This document shows positions 10,995 through 24,585 of a DNA stretch of 64,000 bases, in pieces; the stretch's first letter is position 1, and each line of letters begins with the position of its first letter. Origin of the DNA: Euwallacea fornicatus (lineage: Eukaryota; Arthropoda; Insecta; Coleoptera; Curculionidae). A model generated the notes under the pieces. That model ran no database searches and was not told the origin of the DNA. It saw only the letters and a list, made by a program, of their open reading frames with translations. The DNA lies in the NCBI RefSeq assembly GCF_040115645.1, contig NC_089546.1, positions 3,197,001-3,261,000 of the forward strand, given 5' to 3'. The translations under genes were made by a program, and so were the position numbers.

Positions 10995-13900
10995 AATCCA
11001 CGATGGTCAATTGCCAGTAAGCAATCAAACATTTGGTCCACAGTTTCAATTGATTGTTTATCCCGTCATCTAAACCGACGTGTTGCTTCAAGGGCTCATT
11101 GTTTCCACGTTGTTATTGTTATCAAATTCTTCACTTTCTATCAAATTTTCTATTACCACCCATCCTCCCCCCTTACTTGGCTATAATCTTTGTCTGATAG
11201 TTTTATACGAAGAGCAATCTGAAAGGACAGAAACAGTTACATGTGTCCCTTCAAAAACAAACAATTCCGAAATGTATATCCTTTATAAAAATAATATTAA
11301 CTCGAGAAAATATACTCCAAGAAGTATGTTTACCCACTTCACTATTGTCAATTATCTCCTTACCAAAGACTGCTACATGATTGTCCTGACCGCAAAAACT
11401 ATCTTGCCACCGTTATAAATATATATTTTTCCAAGACGTCCCTCTTTGTTTTCACGAAGAATGGCACACGTTGGGAAAATTCACACTTGAGAAAACAGCC
11501 GTAATGTATCAAAAGAGTTTGCTTAGCATTAAGGAAATTATTGGGTAATAATGTAGCTCTATTCGAGCGCCTTTGGTGGTCTCTGAAATTACCTACCTGT
11601 CGTGGAGCGGGCTTTATGTAATATTTATTTTATGTAAGTTTTTCTATTTTTATGCACTTAGGTAATAGGCGGAAATAACCAGGAACGCACTTAGTCTTGC
11701 AGTAAAACTCTTAGTCTCCATGTTCCCATTAAACTCGGGTTTACGGGAAATTGATTGGGTAAACATGGAGAGACTTCTTGGCTTTCATTAAATGAGTTAT
11801 ATTGCGTTTACCGGATAGGGACGAATGTGTGCACATGCGAAAATCAATTGAATGACTTGTGGTACTTCATTATGCATAATGTAATTAAATTAAGGACTCA
11901 TCCCGCCACGTGACCACGGGGGGCCTCAAACGCCCACTTCCGACAGGAAATGCCCGGTGAACACGGCAAAGGCACTTATACATACTTTTTAGTAATTTGC
12001 CCATAAACGACCTATAATTTACTCTTCGTGTATGTCAGAGTGCTCGCTCTATTCCCATGGCAAAATAGGTTGTTAGAGTCTTTAATAACTTGCAGTAGAA
12101 AACTATGCAAAGGAAACCTCTTGACCTTCCAAATTCCGCGTTTCGAGTACTTAATTGAAAATAGGTACAGTAATTTATGCAATTCCTTAATTACTAATCT
12201 GTGGTCTGTTTACACTGTACCGTGAGTATTTTTTCCACTCTTTCAACATTTCAATATCCTCTGACCTCCTATTCAGGTATGCTAGAGGTACGCATGCACC
12301 TCTCCATTTTACAGTCTTGCTAATGATAATGATAGCATCGCACAATAAATAAACATTTTAATATTCATCATTAATTAGGAAATGAAAGAAAGGTCGTCCA
12401 ACTGAGAGCTCTTAAATCCGTGATGCGGAGGTCTGTCCTCTTGAGTAATAAGTTGCCGTAAAGGACTTTATGCGGTGCACAGTCATCGAATATCGTCGTA
12501 TGTAACCAAGTTGTTAATGTACACTTATTGCGTATGGGTACTTTTATTTTCGCATCGGAATGAGTGACTGTGGGGGGTTTCCTCTTTTTTTGGCGTAGGT
12601 TAAGAGGGAATTATTTTATGCCCCGAGTTCAAGAGGGCTCGCCAACCTGGTTTATGTATAAAGGAACAAATGATCGCTAAACTCACACATTATGTTACCT
12701 ACTTATGATAATATTATTATTGACCTTAACAATTTTGGTCGGTTCAAATGTGCTTTCACGTATTTCACCTAACGGTCTTTGGTAAATTAGGAATGCCTCT
12801 AAAGGCTGCATTTTAATCTTTTATGCCCATTTTACAGTTATTGGTGTTCTGAAACGCATTCTTAGGGTTACTGAGTAACATAGAAAATGAAAATATCCCA
12901 TTTATGAGTAACAACAGAACATGCAATTATAATAATAATGGACGTTACTGAACATTACTTGTCTATATTCCTTGATCCACTTTGGTAGCAGATTGTTCTC
13001 TTTTCTTGCGTTTTCCATTCAACCATATCTTGTAGAATTAGATACTAATGTTTGGTAATATACAATTCTGTTTTGAAAATCTGGATCTGGGTCCGAAAAA
13101 AAAACAATAAATAGTCAACTAGTTTCACTTTTGAACGAAACTAATTCCATAGGAGATTTAGGTATATGTATATCAATGCTCAAAATATTGCTATGTGTTA
13201 CTGGGTAATTGAAACAATAATATATACCGTGCCCTTTTGGAAAAAATAGGATCTGGAGCATGCTGTGAACTAAAATCACAAATTACCATTTTAAAGCAGG
13301 TTAATTCATGAAACGTTATTAAATACCAATCTCAAGAACTAAGAGATTTAGTAGAGTTATTAAGTGGCTAATTGAGACTCAAATATTTTACATTAACGGC
13401 TGATTTATAGATTCAAGGAACGTATCATGTACAAGTTAACCACGTTGATATGCATGCTGCAGTTTATAGAAAATGTGTCGTTAAAGTTAAGATATTGTAT
13501 CTTGAAGGAAATTGCGCACTGTATAACGTTTACACGTAAGTCCACGTAGCTTCTTTTGTATCGTCAGTAAAAATCTAAAATTAAAAAAACAGGTTTTCAC
13601 AACCATGAAACAAGATTACAACAAATCTTAATAACCATACTCATTGAGAACTCAACAGCACAATTAAAAAAGGAAATAACTGAAAACTAGAGGATGAAAA
13701 CAAAACGTCACTTCTTTTTTCACAACAACAAGGAATATATACTATTTATTTATCTAATAAATGCGATAAAGATACTTTCACATGTAATGGGTGGAATGGT
13801 TTTTTTACGAGCACATGTGATCAACCTTATTATTTTCGACAAATTCAATTAAATTAATATTCTTTTTAAGATCGAGATACGGCAAATTTTTTTATATGCA

Positions 13901-14184
13901 CACGTGTGGTAAAGATTTTGCGCGCACACATGCGGTAAAAAGTTTTTCCACCCGCATGCCAACGTCAATTTCCCACAACAGTTTTGACACTATTACATGC
14001 CACTTTGCTCTGCGTGCGGTAAAAGTTTGTATCACATACGTGCGATGGAGTGGTGCTTTCAGCGTGTAAATACGTGTGATAAAGCCATTTTACCGCGATT
14101 CTTTCCTCCAAGTTGAACAAGCAATTTTAAAATAATGTTCACTTTGAAAATCATTTTTTTTGGAAGCTTCGCTAATATAGCAAT
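10995..14184. other. intergenic; candidate distal regulatory sequence
   Basis: No gene or transposase was recognised. The part from about 11560 to 12650 is less AT-rich than its surroundings and holds three TTTATG words at 11613, 11629 and 11649. It also holds a spaced inverted repeat (TCTCCATGTT at 11715-11724, AACATGGAGA at 11762-11771). A cluster of CGGTAAA-type words follows at 13900-14090 and is listed separately. Confidence 0.4.
13896..14085 (+). other. repeated TGYGGTAAA words; possible C2H2 zinc-finger relic
   Basis: Four copies of a TGYGRTAAA word occur at 13905, 13931, 14015 and 14075. Read on the plus strand they give HTCGKDFA, HTCGKKFF, CSACGKSL and NTCDKAIL, which resemble the C..CGK.F start of C2H2 fingers. 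The second and third are exactly 84 bases apart, the length of one finger plus linker. Stops and lost His pairs make it non-functional if it ever was coding. A short DNA motif array is the alternative. Confidence 0.25.
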
Positions 14185-14185
14185 C

Positions 14186-15264
14186 TACAGGGTGTTAAAA
14201 AAACGTAAAATATTTTAAAAGATGATAGTATATATCAAAATAAACTAAAAAAAAAATTTAGTTATCATGAGTCCGTAAACTAAAAGTTTCAGAGATACGG
14301 AAGGTTATTCTTTTTTGAAATGATTAATTATTCAATTATTGTGTACAAACAAACAAACGTTATTATTTTTTTTACCCACTTTTTTTATTTTGCAAAAACT
14401 TGAATTTTTTTTTATCATAGTATAAATTAAGTATTTGACCGGAACATTGCCATCAAAGCGTGAAGTCTTTATGTTGAAGTTTATCCAAATCGCTAGATAT
14501 CCTCATATCATATGCTTGGAAGGATTCAACAAAGATTCGTGATATAGGTTCATTGAGCAAGAAGTGCTATTTATCTGGAAGATCAAGTTCTACTCCTAGA
14601 GCAGAATGAAAAACTGATTAACAGGTGCTACTCATCCAATCTTTCTGCAGAATACAATGGATGATATTTTGAACGAAATTCCTTTACAAAGGCAACAAAT
14701 GTGCCCCCCACCTGATGGTGCTCCAGCACATTTTCTGATTGCTGTTAGAGTGTGTTTACGCTAAACTTTTCCACGTACGTGGGTAGGACGGGGCAGATCT
14801 GTATTATCGTTTGCAAGAACGCCTGATTTAAATCCTCTAGATAGATTTCTTTTTTTGGGGATATTAAAAAAAGATGAGTGTGTGGTATTCCCGTAAATAG
14901 CCGTGAGGAGTTGTAGTTACGAATCGATTAAAAACGTCAAGAAATCTGAGCCAATGAGGAAGTTTTAGAAAGAGTTGGAATAAACTTCAGACAAACATGT
15001 TGCATCTTCTTGAAAATAAAAGGAGGGAACTTTGAAGATCTTATATAAGTTTATTTTTTGTTTTTGCTACAAGGTTCTTTTGTTTGTTTGTACATAATAA
15101 ATAAGTAATAAATAATTGCAAATAAATGTTTCACAAAAGGATAATCTCCCATATCTCCGAAACAGTTACTTTGTCGACCCACGTTTACTAAGATTTTTTT
15201 TTGTTTACTTTGGTTCATACTATTACCTTTTTAAATATTTTACACCATTTTTTAACCATGTGTA
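14186..15264 (+). mobile_element. long-TIR transposon with decayed DDE transposase
   Basis: The left end is TACAGGGTGTTAAAAAAACG. The right end (to 15264) is its diverged inverted copy, with arms of about 160 bases including ATATCTCCGAAAC against GTTTCAGAGATACGG. The interior on the plus strand at about 14640-14870 encodes PPDGAPAHF (usual QQDGAPAHF, catalytic Asp kept), then RTWVGRGRS, and PDLNPLDRFLF (usual WPARSPDLNPLDFFLWG). Stops break the frame before and after. It belongs to the same broad DDE group as the elements at 25.2, 28.2 and 60 kb. Confidence 0.82.
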
Positions 15265-18200
15265 GTTAGTAGGCGCATACTGTTTTTCGATTCAGAGTAT
15301 TTAATCAGTGATTAGAGTATGACGGCGGTTTTTTCAAGCCACCCTGTGTAAGCAGTTATGTCCAGAAAATCGCGATCAATAGTAAAAAAATCTTATATGT
15401 AAAAGTTGTAACTAAACCTTAAATAACTCAATAACTAAGAGACTTATGTGCAAGAATACTCAAGATGTATCTATTCGTTAGCAAGCATTGGAAGCGCAAT
15501 AATACACAGTGCGTTATAGTACCTACATATAACATATTGTAATTTGTTAAATAGGTACCAAATATACGAAAAAATATTAACAAAGTTGAACACGTATCAA
15601 CATTGTTTTGTTAAATGACATATCTTTTCTGAATGAACCCTCATCTTTATTAGAAGGTAATTAAAGATTTTTTTCACCTATAACAATTATACTCTACTTA
15701 ACACTTCAGAATTCAGGCACAGAATATACAACGAGGATACAGTGAAAATATTCAACCAAGGAAATGACATTAGATGATGAAGAAAAGCTTGAAGAAAAAG
15801 AGGTTGAAGCTGTTCCGAAGGAAAAAAGCAGAAAAACAGTTCCCCATCGAAATCAGAATCGGCACATTTGAACATTTTTCCCACATTTTCATTTTTAGTC
15901 CGAAAAATTTGATTATAAAATTACCCATTTGTTCAAGTTACGTTGTATTTTCCACCAGCAGGTAAAAGACATCAAGTGCACACTCTTTATGTTTTCCACA
16001 CTTGTTTGCAGGTTCGACTTAGGTGGTATGCCTAAAGAGGTACACCCAAAACTGAGAACACAAATCAAGTTTGTAGTGTTTATGTACGTGTCTCTGGCCC
16101 ACAATTTTCAATCTTCCCTATCATAACATGGCGCAAGGATTATATGAAGGAGAGATGACTGGTTTGCTGTAAAAGAAGGTTAAGTGTTTAGGTGCAATTT
16201 CAGGGTTAAAACCAATGTTTTTCTACGTAGAGTGTTGAAGAAAATAAGCAACGTTATTAACTCTCAGTAAGAAGTAAAATATCCGGGGCAAAATTATAAT
16301 TAAACGTTTAGCTTTCACTAAAAATTAATATAACTTGTCTATAAAGTTTATTTAACAGCCCTTCAGATTCCTAAGAACTTATGATTTCGGAAAAAAAATC
16401 AATTATGGGAATGTTAAATGAGGCTAATAAACGTAAATTTTGATAATTATGATAAATTTGGAATAACCCTACAAGGTGTCTCAAAAAAGCGGGGCTACAT
16501 AAAATGATTTTCTTTTTAATAGGTCTACCTGCATTTTTTACGTGATAGAATTCTCTCTGGACCCTGTGTTAGTTCCTCTATTTTTTTTCCCTGGGATGCA
16601 GTGACTCGAAGCTATAACGTTTTAAAAGGAATTTTAGACATTTGCTATGCCTTATTTAAAAATTAATGTTGCAGCTAGCTTAAATTAAATTTTTATAGTT
16701 TTAGGATAGAATTTCATATCAGATCGCCTTAATAGGTACGGCCGAATAGACGTTTTTTTAGTTTGAATGTACATAGATGTGTCGCGTTATTTGTGGGTTT
16801 CCTCTGAATAAATAAATTAGTTAGATTACGCTTCTAGAAAGGTTTGTGTACAATTTCGAAGTCCCAGTTAAAGTGCCTGTTTTTTTACTGAAACATTCAG
16901 TTCCGAATTCTATATTAATTTTCGGTAGGTATAAACATTTTCGTTTGAAGTTTGCTTTTAAAAAAATAATTTTAGATTGTTTTCCAATATTTGTTGTGAA
17001 AAACACTAGTCTGCTCATGCCCCAGAATACTTATTCGCGGAGCAAGTTCAGACTAGCTGCTGGGGGAAGTGCATGTTAGACCGCAATCACATCAAATTTT
17101 TGATCAAAGGCAGGAGAGAAAAAGAAAACGATAGCAACCGTAGCGTTAATTAGAGACAAGTAGCCAAAGTAGGAAGCAGAAAAAAAATTAGAATGAAGAA
17201 ATCCATAAAGCGTAATTCTGTTGGTACCGACAATAACTCTTGAATCATGTGCAAATGCAACTTTCGATTTTATATTGATCATCGACAATGGATTCAATGC
17301 GTTAGTTGCATGCAGTGAGTGTGCGGCATTTGTAACAGAGGTTCAAAAAAGAAGCAATGTGAATGTGAGACATGTGTTGTCGAAGATTAATAATGCTCAT
17401 TAATCTGCAAAACTAAAATGGACATTTTATTTATTACATTCTAGCTTTTTTCACAATAAAATTAGTATTAAATACATATTACACCATTTTATAAATTAGT
17501 TCTCCACCTTAAATTTTTTTTTACCTTTTAATTAACACAATGGTCTTGATTTATTTAAAAATGTGTAGCTTGTAAATTAAACCACATTTTTCAATGCGGT
17601 AAAAAAGCAATTTGTAGCTGAATAATTATTAGTTCTGCGCCGGTCCCTTGACCTATGATGTGCGGCGTCATACACACGTGTACACACGTTCCATTTTCAG
17701 AGCAAGTGCGGAGCAGTTGACATTTTTTACAATTTCCTAAAATACTGCATTTTGTGATGAAAATTTCATGTGTTCGCTTATTTTAATTAAATAGCCATAA
17801 CCCAGAATGCCGTTCATATAAGAAAACAGATATTTATATGTAAAAATCATAAAATATAACGATCAGTAAACATCGGAATTTAACAAAAATCGACCCGCAC
17901 GCACCCCACTACATCTTAATTGATTTTTTTATGAAATCACAAATAATCTCATAGGAGCCCAGGGGCTGTTAAATGGACACTCTGATGGCGACTTCATCAA
18001 ATTTGTCGAGACATAAATTCCCGTTTAATTATTGTATTGTTTAACCACCAGTATTAAGCGCTTCCATTTTTTTTGCTATAATTTGCATATTTATATTCAT
18101 AAAGGGCTAATAAATTCAAGTATCATTAATAAGATGTTAATTGATTGATGATTGACAACAATCACACTTGACTAACTTTATTGCGTCTATGATTTTGGTA

Positions 18201-20500
18201 AAAGTTCATAAAATCCGGTTTGAATAGCAAGTTTATTTGAACGTTATTAAACATCCGCCCACCAATACGCGTGGTATGTATGCAATTTATATTAATATGT
18301 GTATAAATTGTTATTACAATAAAGAGTAATGGAACTGTTAGAGCTTATAGGAAAACTAGACAGAGAGTTTTTAAATACCTACTTGTAGTTAATTGCCCAC
18401 CTACGGTGTTCAATTTAGAGATAAATTTGTTCCAATATGGTACTCACCAGCTTCCTTAACTTCAATCCTTGCTTTCCCAGTTATGGGATTCCCCTTTTAT
18501 ATTTCCTTTTCGCATATATTTTTTTCTTATTTTTTTTCATTTTATTTATATTATGCAGTTAGTTTATTTTAGGTCATCGACACATTTGACAGTATCTCGA
18601 ATACCATTTAGTCATGGGACATTATTTGCTGAGGTAGTAATTTATATCATAGAGTAAGATCACCATCATTTATAATATAGAAATAGATACATCTAAGGTC
18701 AGCAATACCGAAAATGCCTGCGCTCTATTTCTCAGATTGGCGATTCGACCAACTTACTGATGGTAAGTCGGTATGGATGGTAAACGGTAAAAGCACTTTG
18801 CCATCATTTAAAAAATCTTAATATAAAGACATCTCTGCATTTTATTGTTATTTTATGCGTTTTTAAAGAATCATAGAGCAGGTAGTAATATTAATAGCCC
18901 GTCTACGATCCATCGGATATTTAACAACTATAAAGGAATTAGTGATGTTATGACAGCAAGGCCCCAATAAAAACGTGTTAATGCAGGAGGATATTTTACC
19001 ATTGACACCGTCCTGACTATATAGCCCAAGCTAAAATTGTCATGGGCGTACAGAAAAAAGATTAAAAAGGTGCCATACCGACATCAGGCACTTACAGCAA
19101 CTAAAATGTATCTAAAATAGCTAATTTCGGACGTTGCCTCGGGCTAATAAAATGAAACCAGACACTAAAAGGCCATCAAAAAAGTGTGAATCATTCCTTA
19201 TATCATGTCATAAACCAGCTCCAATAAACCGAAACTGTACCTCTCTGACTCTACTCCCATAAACCGACGCTCATGACCGATTCCATTCATCTCCCAGAGT
19301 CCGAGGATCAGTTGTAGCTTAGTTAACACTTTTTCGCAGTGGGTGGTCTCGGGGTGAGTAAATATTTGACTTTTTAATTTCACCTGGTACTTGACGAACC
19401 CCAAAAACAATAATACTCAACTAGGTGGGTACGCGGCGTACCTTTGACCATAAGAAGTCAGACCACGAATTGTGTTTAAGTGGTTACTCGGCCAGGTAAT
19501 AGTTTTCGATATTTGATACAATCGGTGCTGTTCTGAGGAATTGTGTTTGCTTTCTTAAAGGTCTTTTGACGTTGTAGATGGGTGAACTTACGGGAAATGC
19601 TCGTACTCACGTTATGGAGTTCACGCAGATGTACCAACCACGAGCTTAGCCCAGGTATGGGCACGTACTAGCCGAAGTTCTATCAGTTTTGTTTTAAAAT
19701 AATGAAGTCTCATTTGCCCTACTTTCTCGAATTCATTGATGGAGACGTGTAGACGATGGCGACTATACGAATCAACAACAATAAATTACACAAGCTTCTT
19801 GAGTCAATGTCTGAAACATCGTGAGGCAGCTTGAAGTTGCGTTAAAGTGAAGCTATCCATAAAACCATGGCCATGAAACTTTCAAATATTAAATCGACCT
19901 ATTGTTTAAATGCATCGCTTGATAAAATTAGAACTAGTGAAATATTATGAGAAATAGGCAGAAAGAAATACTAAGCTCTTCCAAATTCATCTGATCCAAT
20001 TCGAACTACAAGAAAAACTACCACCATCGCTCATGTTTCGACGTTTAAGTAAAGAGGATAACTACCCCTTAAATAGAGCAATGTCGTAGTAGATGTATGA
20101 GATTATTTTACTCGTCAGCATACCCCCAGAGTTTCGAAGTAGAATGCTACCCCTTCGAAGCCCCAACAAAAGAACTCATCAGAAATTCATGAAGTTAAAG
20201 AAGAAAGTTGAATTAACATCTCCAAGATCCGTTACCCTTAAAGTACAGCAGTTATTTAACAAGTATAGGAGGATACCTGAGACTCGCCGATAACCTTCCA
20301 GAGTATCGGAGTTGCATTCTACTCGGTCCAAACGCCCTTCCCCCGTAGCCGAAAAACAGACTCCAAAAACAAATAAAAATAAAAAAGATTGTTGGAGTTA
20401 GACCATCAAGGGTAGCTGTCCGTTAAGTAAAGCATTTTTCCAGTAAGTAAACAAAGTTATCTTCGAAAATAGTAGTAAAAATATTAGGTCTGTATTAAAA
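15265..20500. other. intergenic, no recognised gene
   Basis: AT-rich sequence. A lone TACAAGGTGTCTC-like transposon end lies near 16480. A short Lys/Glu-rich frame at about 15765-15870 has no recognisable family. I could support no exon or complete repeat here. Confidence 0.45.
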
Positions 20501-20539
20501 AAAAATGAAACTAGTAATAACTCCAAAAATTCGATGAGC

Positions 20540-20870
20540 CACCCTTAAAAACCTGAGTTTACCATCCCTTATTGAAGGAACAATGGCTGTGAAATAGTAA
20601 AATTATTGCAAAAAAATAAAATCTATTTGAGCAAATGGCGGTTTTTTTCATATATTTCGAGTAATCGATGGAAGTTTCTAAACTTTAAAATGTAGTTTTG
20701 CCTCTTGGTGCATTATTTATTTCATGTGACCCAACGACTAAAAATCCAAGGCATTTAAGTCGGGAGTTCACGGTGGCCATGAAATTGGACGGGCATTATT
20801 AATCCGATTATCGAAATCCTCTAAATCCTTTAATAATTGAAATCGGACATATTTTTATATGAAGTTTTTT
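20540..20870 (-). pseudogene. DDE transposase relic
   Basis: The minus-strand reading near 20720-20815 gives ARPISWPP, a stop, then TPDLNALDFFSLGHMK. This matches the WPPRSPDLTPLDFFLWGHMK block of the long-TIR transposase group. Further left (about 20615) a weak trace of the C-terminal NGGHFEHLL block can be read. There are several stops and frameshifts, and element ends were not found. Confidence 0.55.
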
Positions 20871-20880
20871 TTATAAATTA

Positions 20881-20906
20881 CCTCACCTTTCAGTTGAAAG
20901 GTGAGG
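20881..20906. repeat. perfect 11 bp hairpin
   Basis: CCTCACCTTTC, a four-base loop AGTT, then GAAAGGTGAGG form a perfect stem. It adjoins the transposase relic at 20540-20870. It could be part of a transposon subterminal hairpin or a transcribed stem-loop. Confidence 0.6.
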
Positions 20907-21634
20907 CAGATGCCTCACTTTATCGGTGAACTCAAAAATCATCTTGTAGGTACTTAAAAGTAATGCGAATTTCCTATTCATGCAGCATTAAATTGCATAT
21001 TTTGCATACTTGATGATGTTACTGAAAAATATTTGATCATAAATTGATCTAAATTGTATATGGATTACTTCTAGATTCTTGAAAATTGTTTATCATGCCG
21101 AGATAGGTTATTCCAAAATTTTTGAAAAATTGCCTTATGATGTGTAACAGGTATCATGGTCATATCAGTCCGGCAACTTCAAAATTCTGTTGAAGTCAAC
21201 TCCTGTTCAAGTAAAATTACATTACTGGTTAATAAATACTTTAAAAAATTAGGACTGAACTAATTAACTTGTAAATTTTCGAGAAATTATATGAAAATTG
21301 ATTAGGTTACGTACTTTAAAACACTTGAAAGTTTTGTTCAGGTCCAAATTGCTGGTCTCGTTTACAATGAATAGAAGGTTGTATTACTCAATCTTAGATC
21401 AAAGCAAAAATCAAACTATGAACGAGCGAAAATTGACATGAGTATCCAAAGGAATGAATGAGTTATTCAGAAAGTGGCAATACCGGAAATCCTATATAGA
21501 ATTCAGAACTTAAGATAAATAATGATTAGTAACGAGGATTAATATTGGTTTGCTTCTATACTACTAAACGAAGATGTTATAGAACTATGTTGGGTCCAGA
21601 TTTCAATAGTAAAATTACTGTTGTGTGTTATAGG

Positions 21635-22938
21635 TACTGGGTGTTCGAAAAATGCCTGTCAAAAATTGTATTATGAGATTATTTGGATAAATACATTAAG
21701 ATTTGGTTAAAAAAATATTTTGAAAAAAGTGTCACGTTTAGATTCTATTGACGGTCAAGTTTCTTGAAAAAAATTTTTTTTTGCTATATCTGGAGAATGC
21801 TTGAATGGATTTCAATAAAACCCATTGTGCATTTGTTTATTAGTATGGGAATTATTTTTATGTAAAATTCATGTCTATTCGCAATGTGCAAGTGGTAAGT
21901 TCTTATCTATCTCTGTCCAAAAATGACGAGAACTATTCACTGGGTAGCTGCATCGTATTGATTTTTTAAAATTAGTTCCCCCTCCAACTTTTCCATGTCT
22001 TGGAAATTTCTTGTACTGTTAATGTTTTATGCTGAAAAAAATCATTTTGTTTTCTCACACTCAACACCAATTTGCCATCACTTCAATAATTATCAACATT
22101 TAAAAAAATATTTTTGAGTTGTCTCTTTTCAAATCAATAATGACGTTCTCTAATAAAGAAATTACGATTATGGTTAAAATTATGAGTTTTTCTCATATCA
22201 ATATATATGGGTCCCCCGGAAGAACCTAACGGTTCGCACAAGTATTCAGTGATTGGGTTTCCGACGATTCGGGAAGCGTGCCGCATAAACTGTAACGTGA
22301 AATGTTATATTATTTTCACAAAAACCAATCATTTTAACCATATCCGTCATTTTTTCCATTAGATAACACCATTATCGATCTCAAAAGAAATAACTCAAAA
22401 AAACTTCAGAAAATGTTGATACATTTTTGTGGTATTTTTAATAAGTGACATCAGCGTTTACATTGGCAAGTATCGATAATTATGAAAGTTAATGCAAATT
22501 TGTGTTCTATATCCGAAAAAAAAATTTTTTTTTAGGCGTGAAATGTTAGCTGTGCGAAAAATTTCGAAGGGATAAAATAGTTAGAGAAAAGGCTAGTGTC
22601 CATAAAAAATAGCAATACGATGCAGGTACCCAGTGAAGAGTTCTGGTAATTTTTGCACGAAGATGGTTAAGAACTTGCCACTTGCATAATGCGAATAGAC
22701 AGGAATGGTACTTAAAAATAATCGCTGCACTAGTAAATAAATGCATAATGGGTTTCATTGAAATCCATCGAAGCATTCTCCAGATATAGCAAAAAGATTT
22801 TTTTTTCAAGAAATTTAACCGTCAGTAGCGTCTAAACGACACACTTTTTTCAAAATATTTTTTTAACCAAATCTTAATGTATTTATCCAAATAATCTCAT
22901 GATACCATCTTTGATATCAGTTTTCGAGACACCTTGTA
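21635..22938. mobile_element. 1.3 kb foldback element
   Basis: The left end (TACTGGGTGTTCGAAAA) and the right end (TTTTCGAGACACCTTGTA) are inverted copies. Matching continues for about 600 bases per arm: blocks such as GGAGAATGCTT against AAGCATTCTCC, GACGAGAACT against AGTTCTGG, and inner blocks around 22100-22200 against 22320-22430. Only about 100 unpaired bases remain near 22210-22300. There is no coding capacity. It sits at a TA site like its neighbours and is a long hairpin-forming non-autonomous element. Confidence 0.82.
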
Positions 22939-24330
22939 GAGATGATGCCCATTAAGATAACTGTTTCGTGGAGCATATTATTGTCTGATTCACATTTCTA
23001 AGCACTAAACAATTTTTATGCAATTATTAAGAGTTAATAGGAGATTTTAGATATACAGATTATAATAAGAGGTGATTCTATCTCAATCAGTATACGAAAC
23101 TTTGATCAGACTTCTTGAAAATTTGGATTTCCAATCAGATGATTAGAGTGACATAAAGAAGATTTAACTCACTGTGCAAATATTAAAAATTCACGGACTT
23201 GCTGATCTGTTGTTTTAATCTTACGAACACAACATTTTATCGTCTTATATAGAGCCATTGAGCCTCAAGCCTCTAAGGGCAAATGTTTGTTTTAACATTT
23301 TTCATAAAATGGAGATTATAAAGATTCACTGCGTACTTTCCTGTCAATATTTTTCTGGAAAATTGTTCAAGTTTATTGCTTTCTGTATTTGAAATTATTA
23401 AAACTTTTTAACTTCCAACGTAAACCAAATAATTCCCTTTGATCTACTAAATATTGATTTATTGTCTTCTGTTTGCCGTATTAATAGAGAAGGTTAATAA
23501 AAGCCTAAAGTGTGAGCTTAGCACTCTGATTATTTGCTATTTGTTGGGGAAATATTTATGTTTGATATAAATAGGAGAGACAGGCAGGAGCAGAACGGTT
23601 TATTTACATCACGACTTTAATAGTTGAGATGATGTAACGATGTTTAATAAAATAAATAAAAAGAGATGACATTAAGTAAGAGGCTGAACATTTTCATTAC
23701 CGAGCTGTTAATTCTTTGGTAGCTTGTGCTAATATACAATTAGTGCTTACGCTAATAACACACTATGAAATGCTTTTAAATTGCAAATTTATTACAAGTT
23801 CTATGTAGATAAATAAATGCATATGTTGAAATCCAATTTGTTCGAAATTTTTGTAAGTGACTGGTACTGAGGTCTAATATCTTCTTTGTGTAACACCATT
23901 GCTTAAAGTGCTAAATGTACAGTACGCCATTAGTGTATCTTCATGATTTACAACCCGGCAAATTTCTAAAATATTTTTTTCGCTTTATTGTTCATTTAGT
24001 TGCGGTTATAATTTAAACCCAATATATCGGTAATTGCATAAAAACATTTATCCAACATTTAATTTTTTTCATTATTTCTGGTGCTTACTTGAAATCTGTA
24101 CGCCCATGTTTCTATTAGCTTCAAATGCATGTTTTGCCCATTACGTAGGAGCTCTTCCAGTGGTCAATACACAGTAAGTCATTGACGTATTGTAATGTTT
24201 TTAGACCCAGCGAGTTTTAGACATCATTTATTCCATTTCTACTTTTTTTGCCTTCAAATCTTCATTTTTCAATTAAAAAAATAGTCTAATACGCCTTTTT
24301 CCTGTAACTATAGGACAATTTTTTGAATTT
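22939..24330. other. intergenic, no recognised gene
   Basis: AT-rich sequence with no supported coding or repeat structure. Confidence 0.5.
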
Positions 24331-24333
24331 AAG

Positions 24334-24585
24334 TGGTCACCGCAAAATCTTGATTTCGATCCAATAGATAACCTTTGAGAAATTTTAGATAGTAAAATTA
24401 CCGACAGAAATATCACAAATTTTGATGAATTTTTTAAAAAAATTTATACAGCATGGAAAGGTACTGATCCATACTGTATTAGTAGTTCAATAAATTCAAT
24501 ACCGAAAAGAATGGCAAATGTGATAAAAGTTTGTGAAAATTATATAGTGGTATATATATATACCAAATACGAATTAATAATTTAA
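24334..24585 (+). pseudogene. Tc1-like transposase C-terminal fragment
   Basis: The reading frame gives WSPQNLDFDPIDNL, a TGA where Trp is expected, then EILDSKITDRNITNFDEFF, and later SINSIPKRMANVIKVCENYI, ending at TAA 24583-24585. This follows the Tc1 pattern SPDLNPIENLW...SMPRR...VI. The catalytic Glu of the PIE block is Asp. The 5' part is not recognisable upstream. Confidence 0.75.

Noticed and set aside
15765..15870. Glu/Lys-rich short frame (LDDEEKLEEKEVEAVPKEK)
   Set aside because: It resembles a charged exon, but there are no convincing splice sites and it is open for only about 35 codons.
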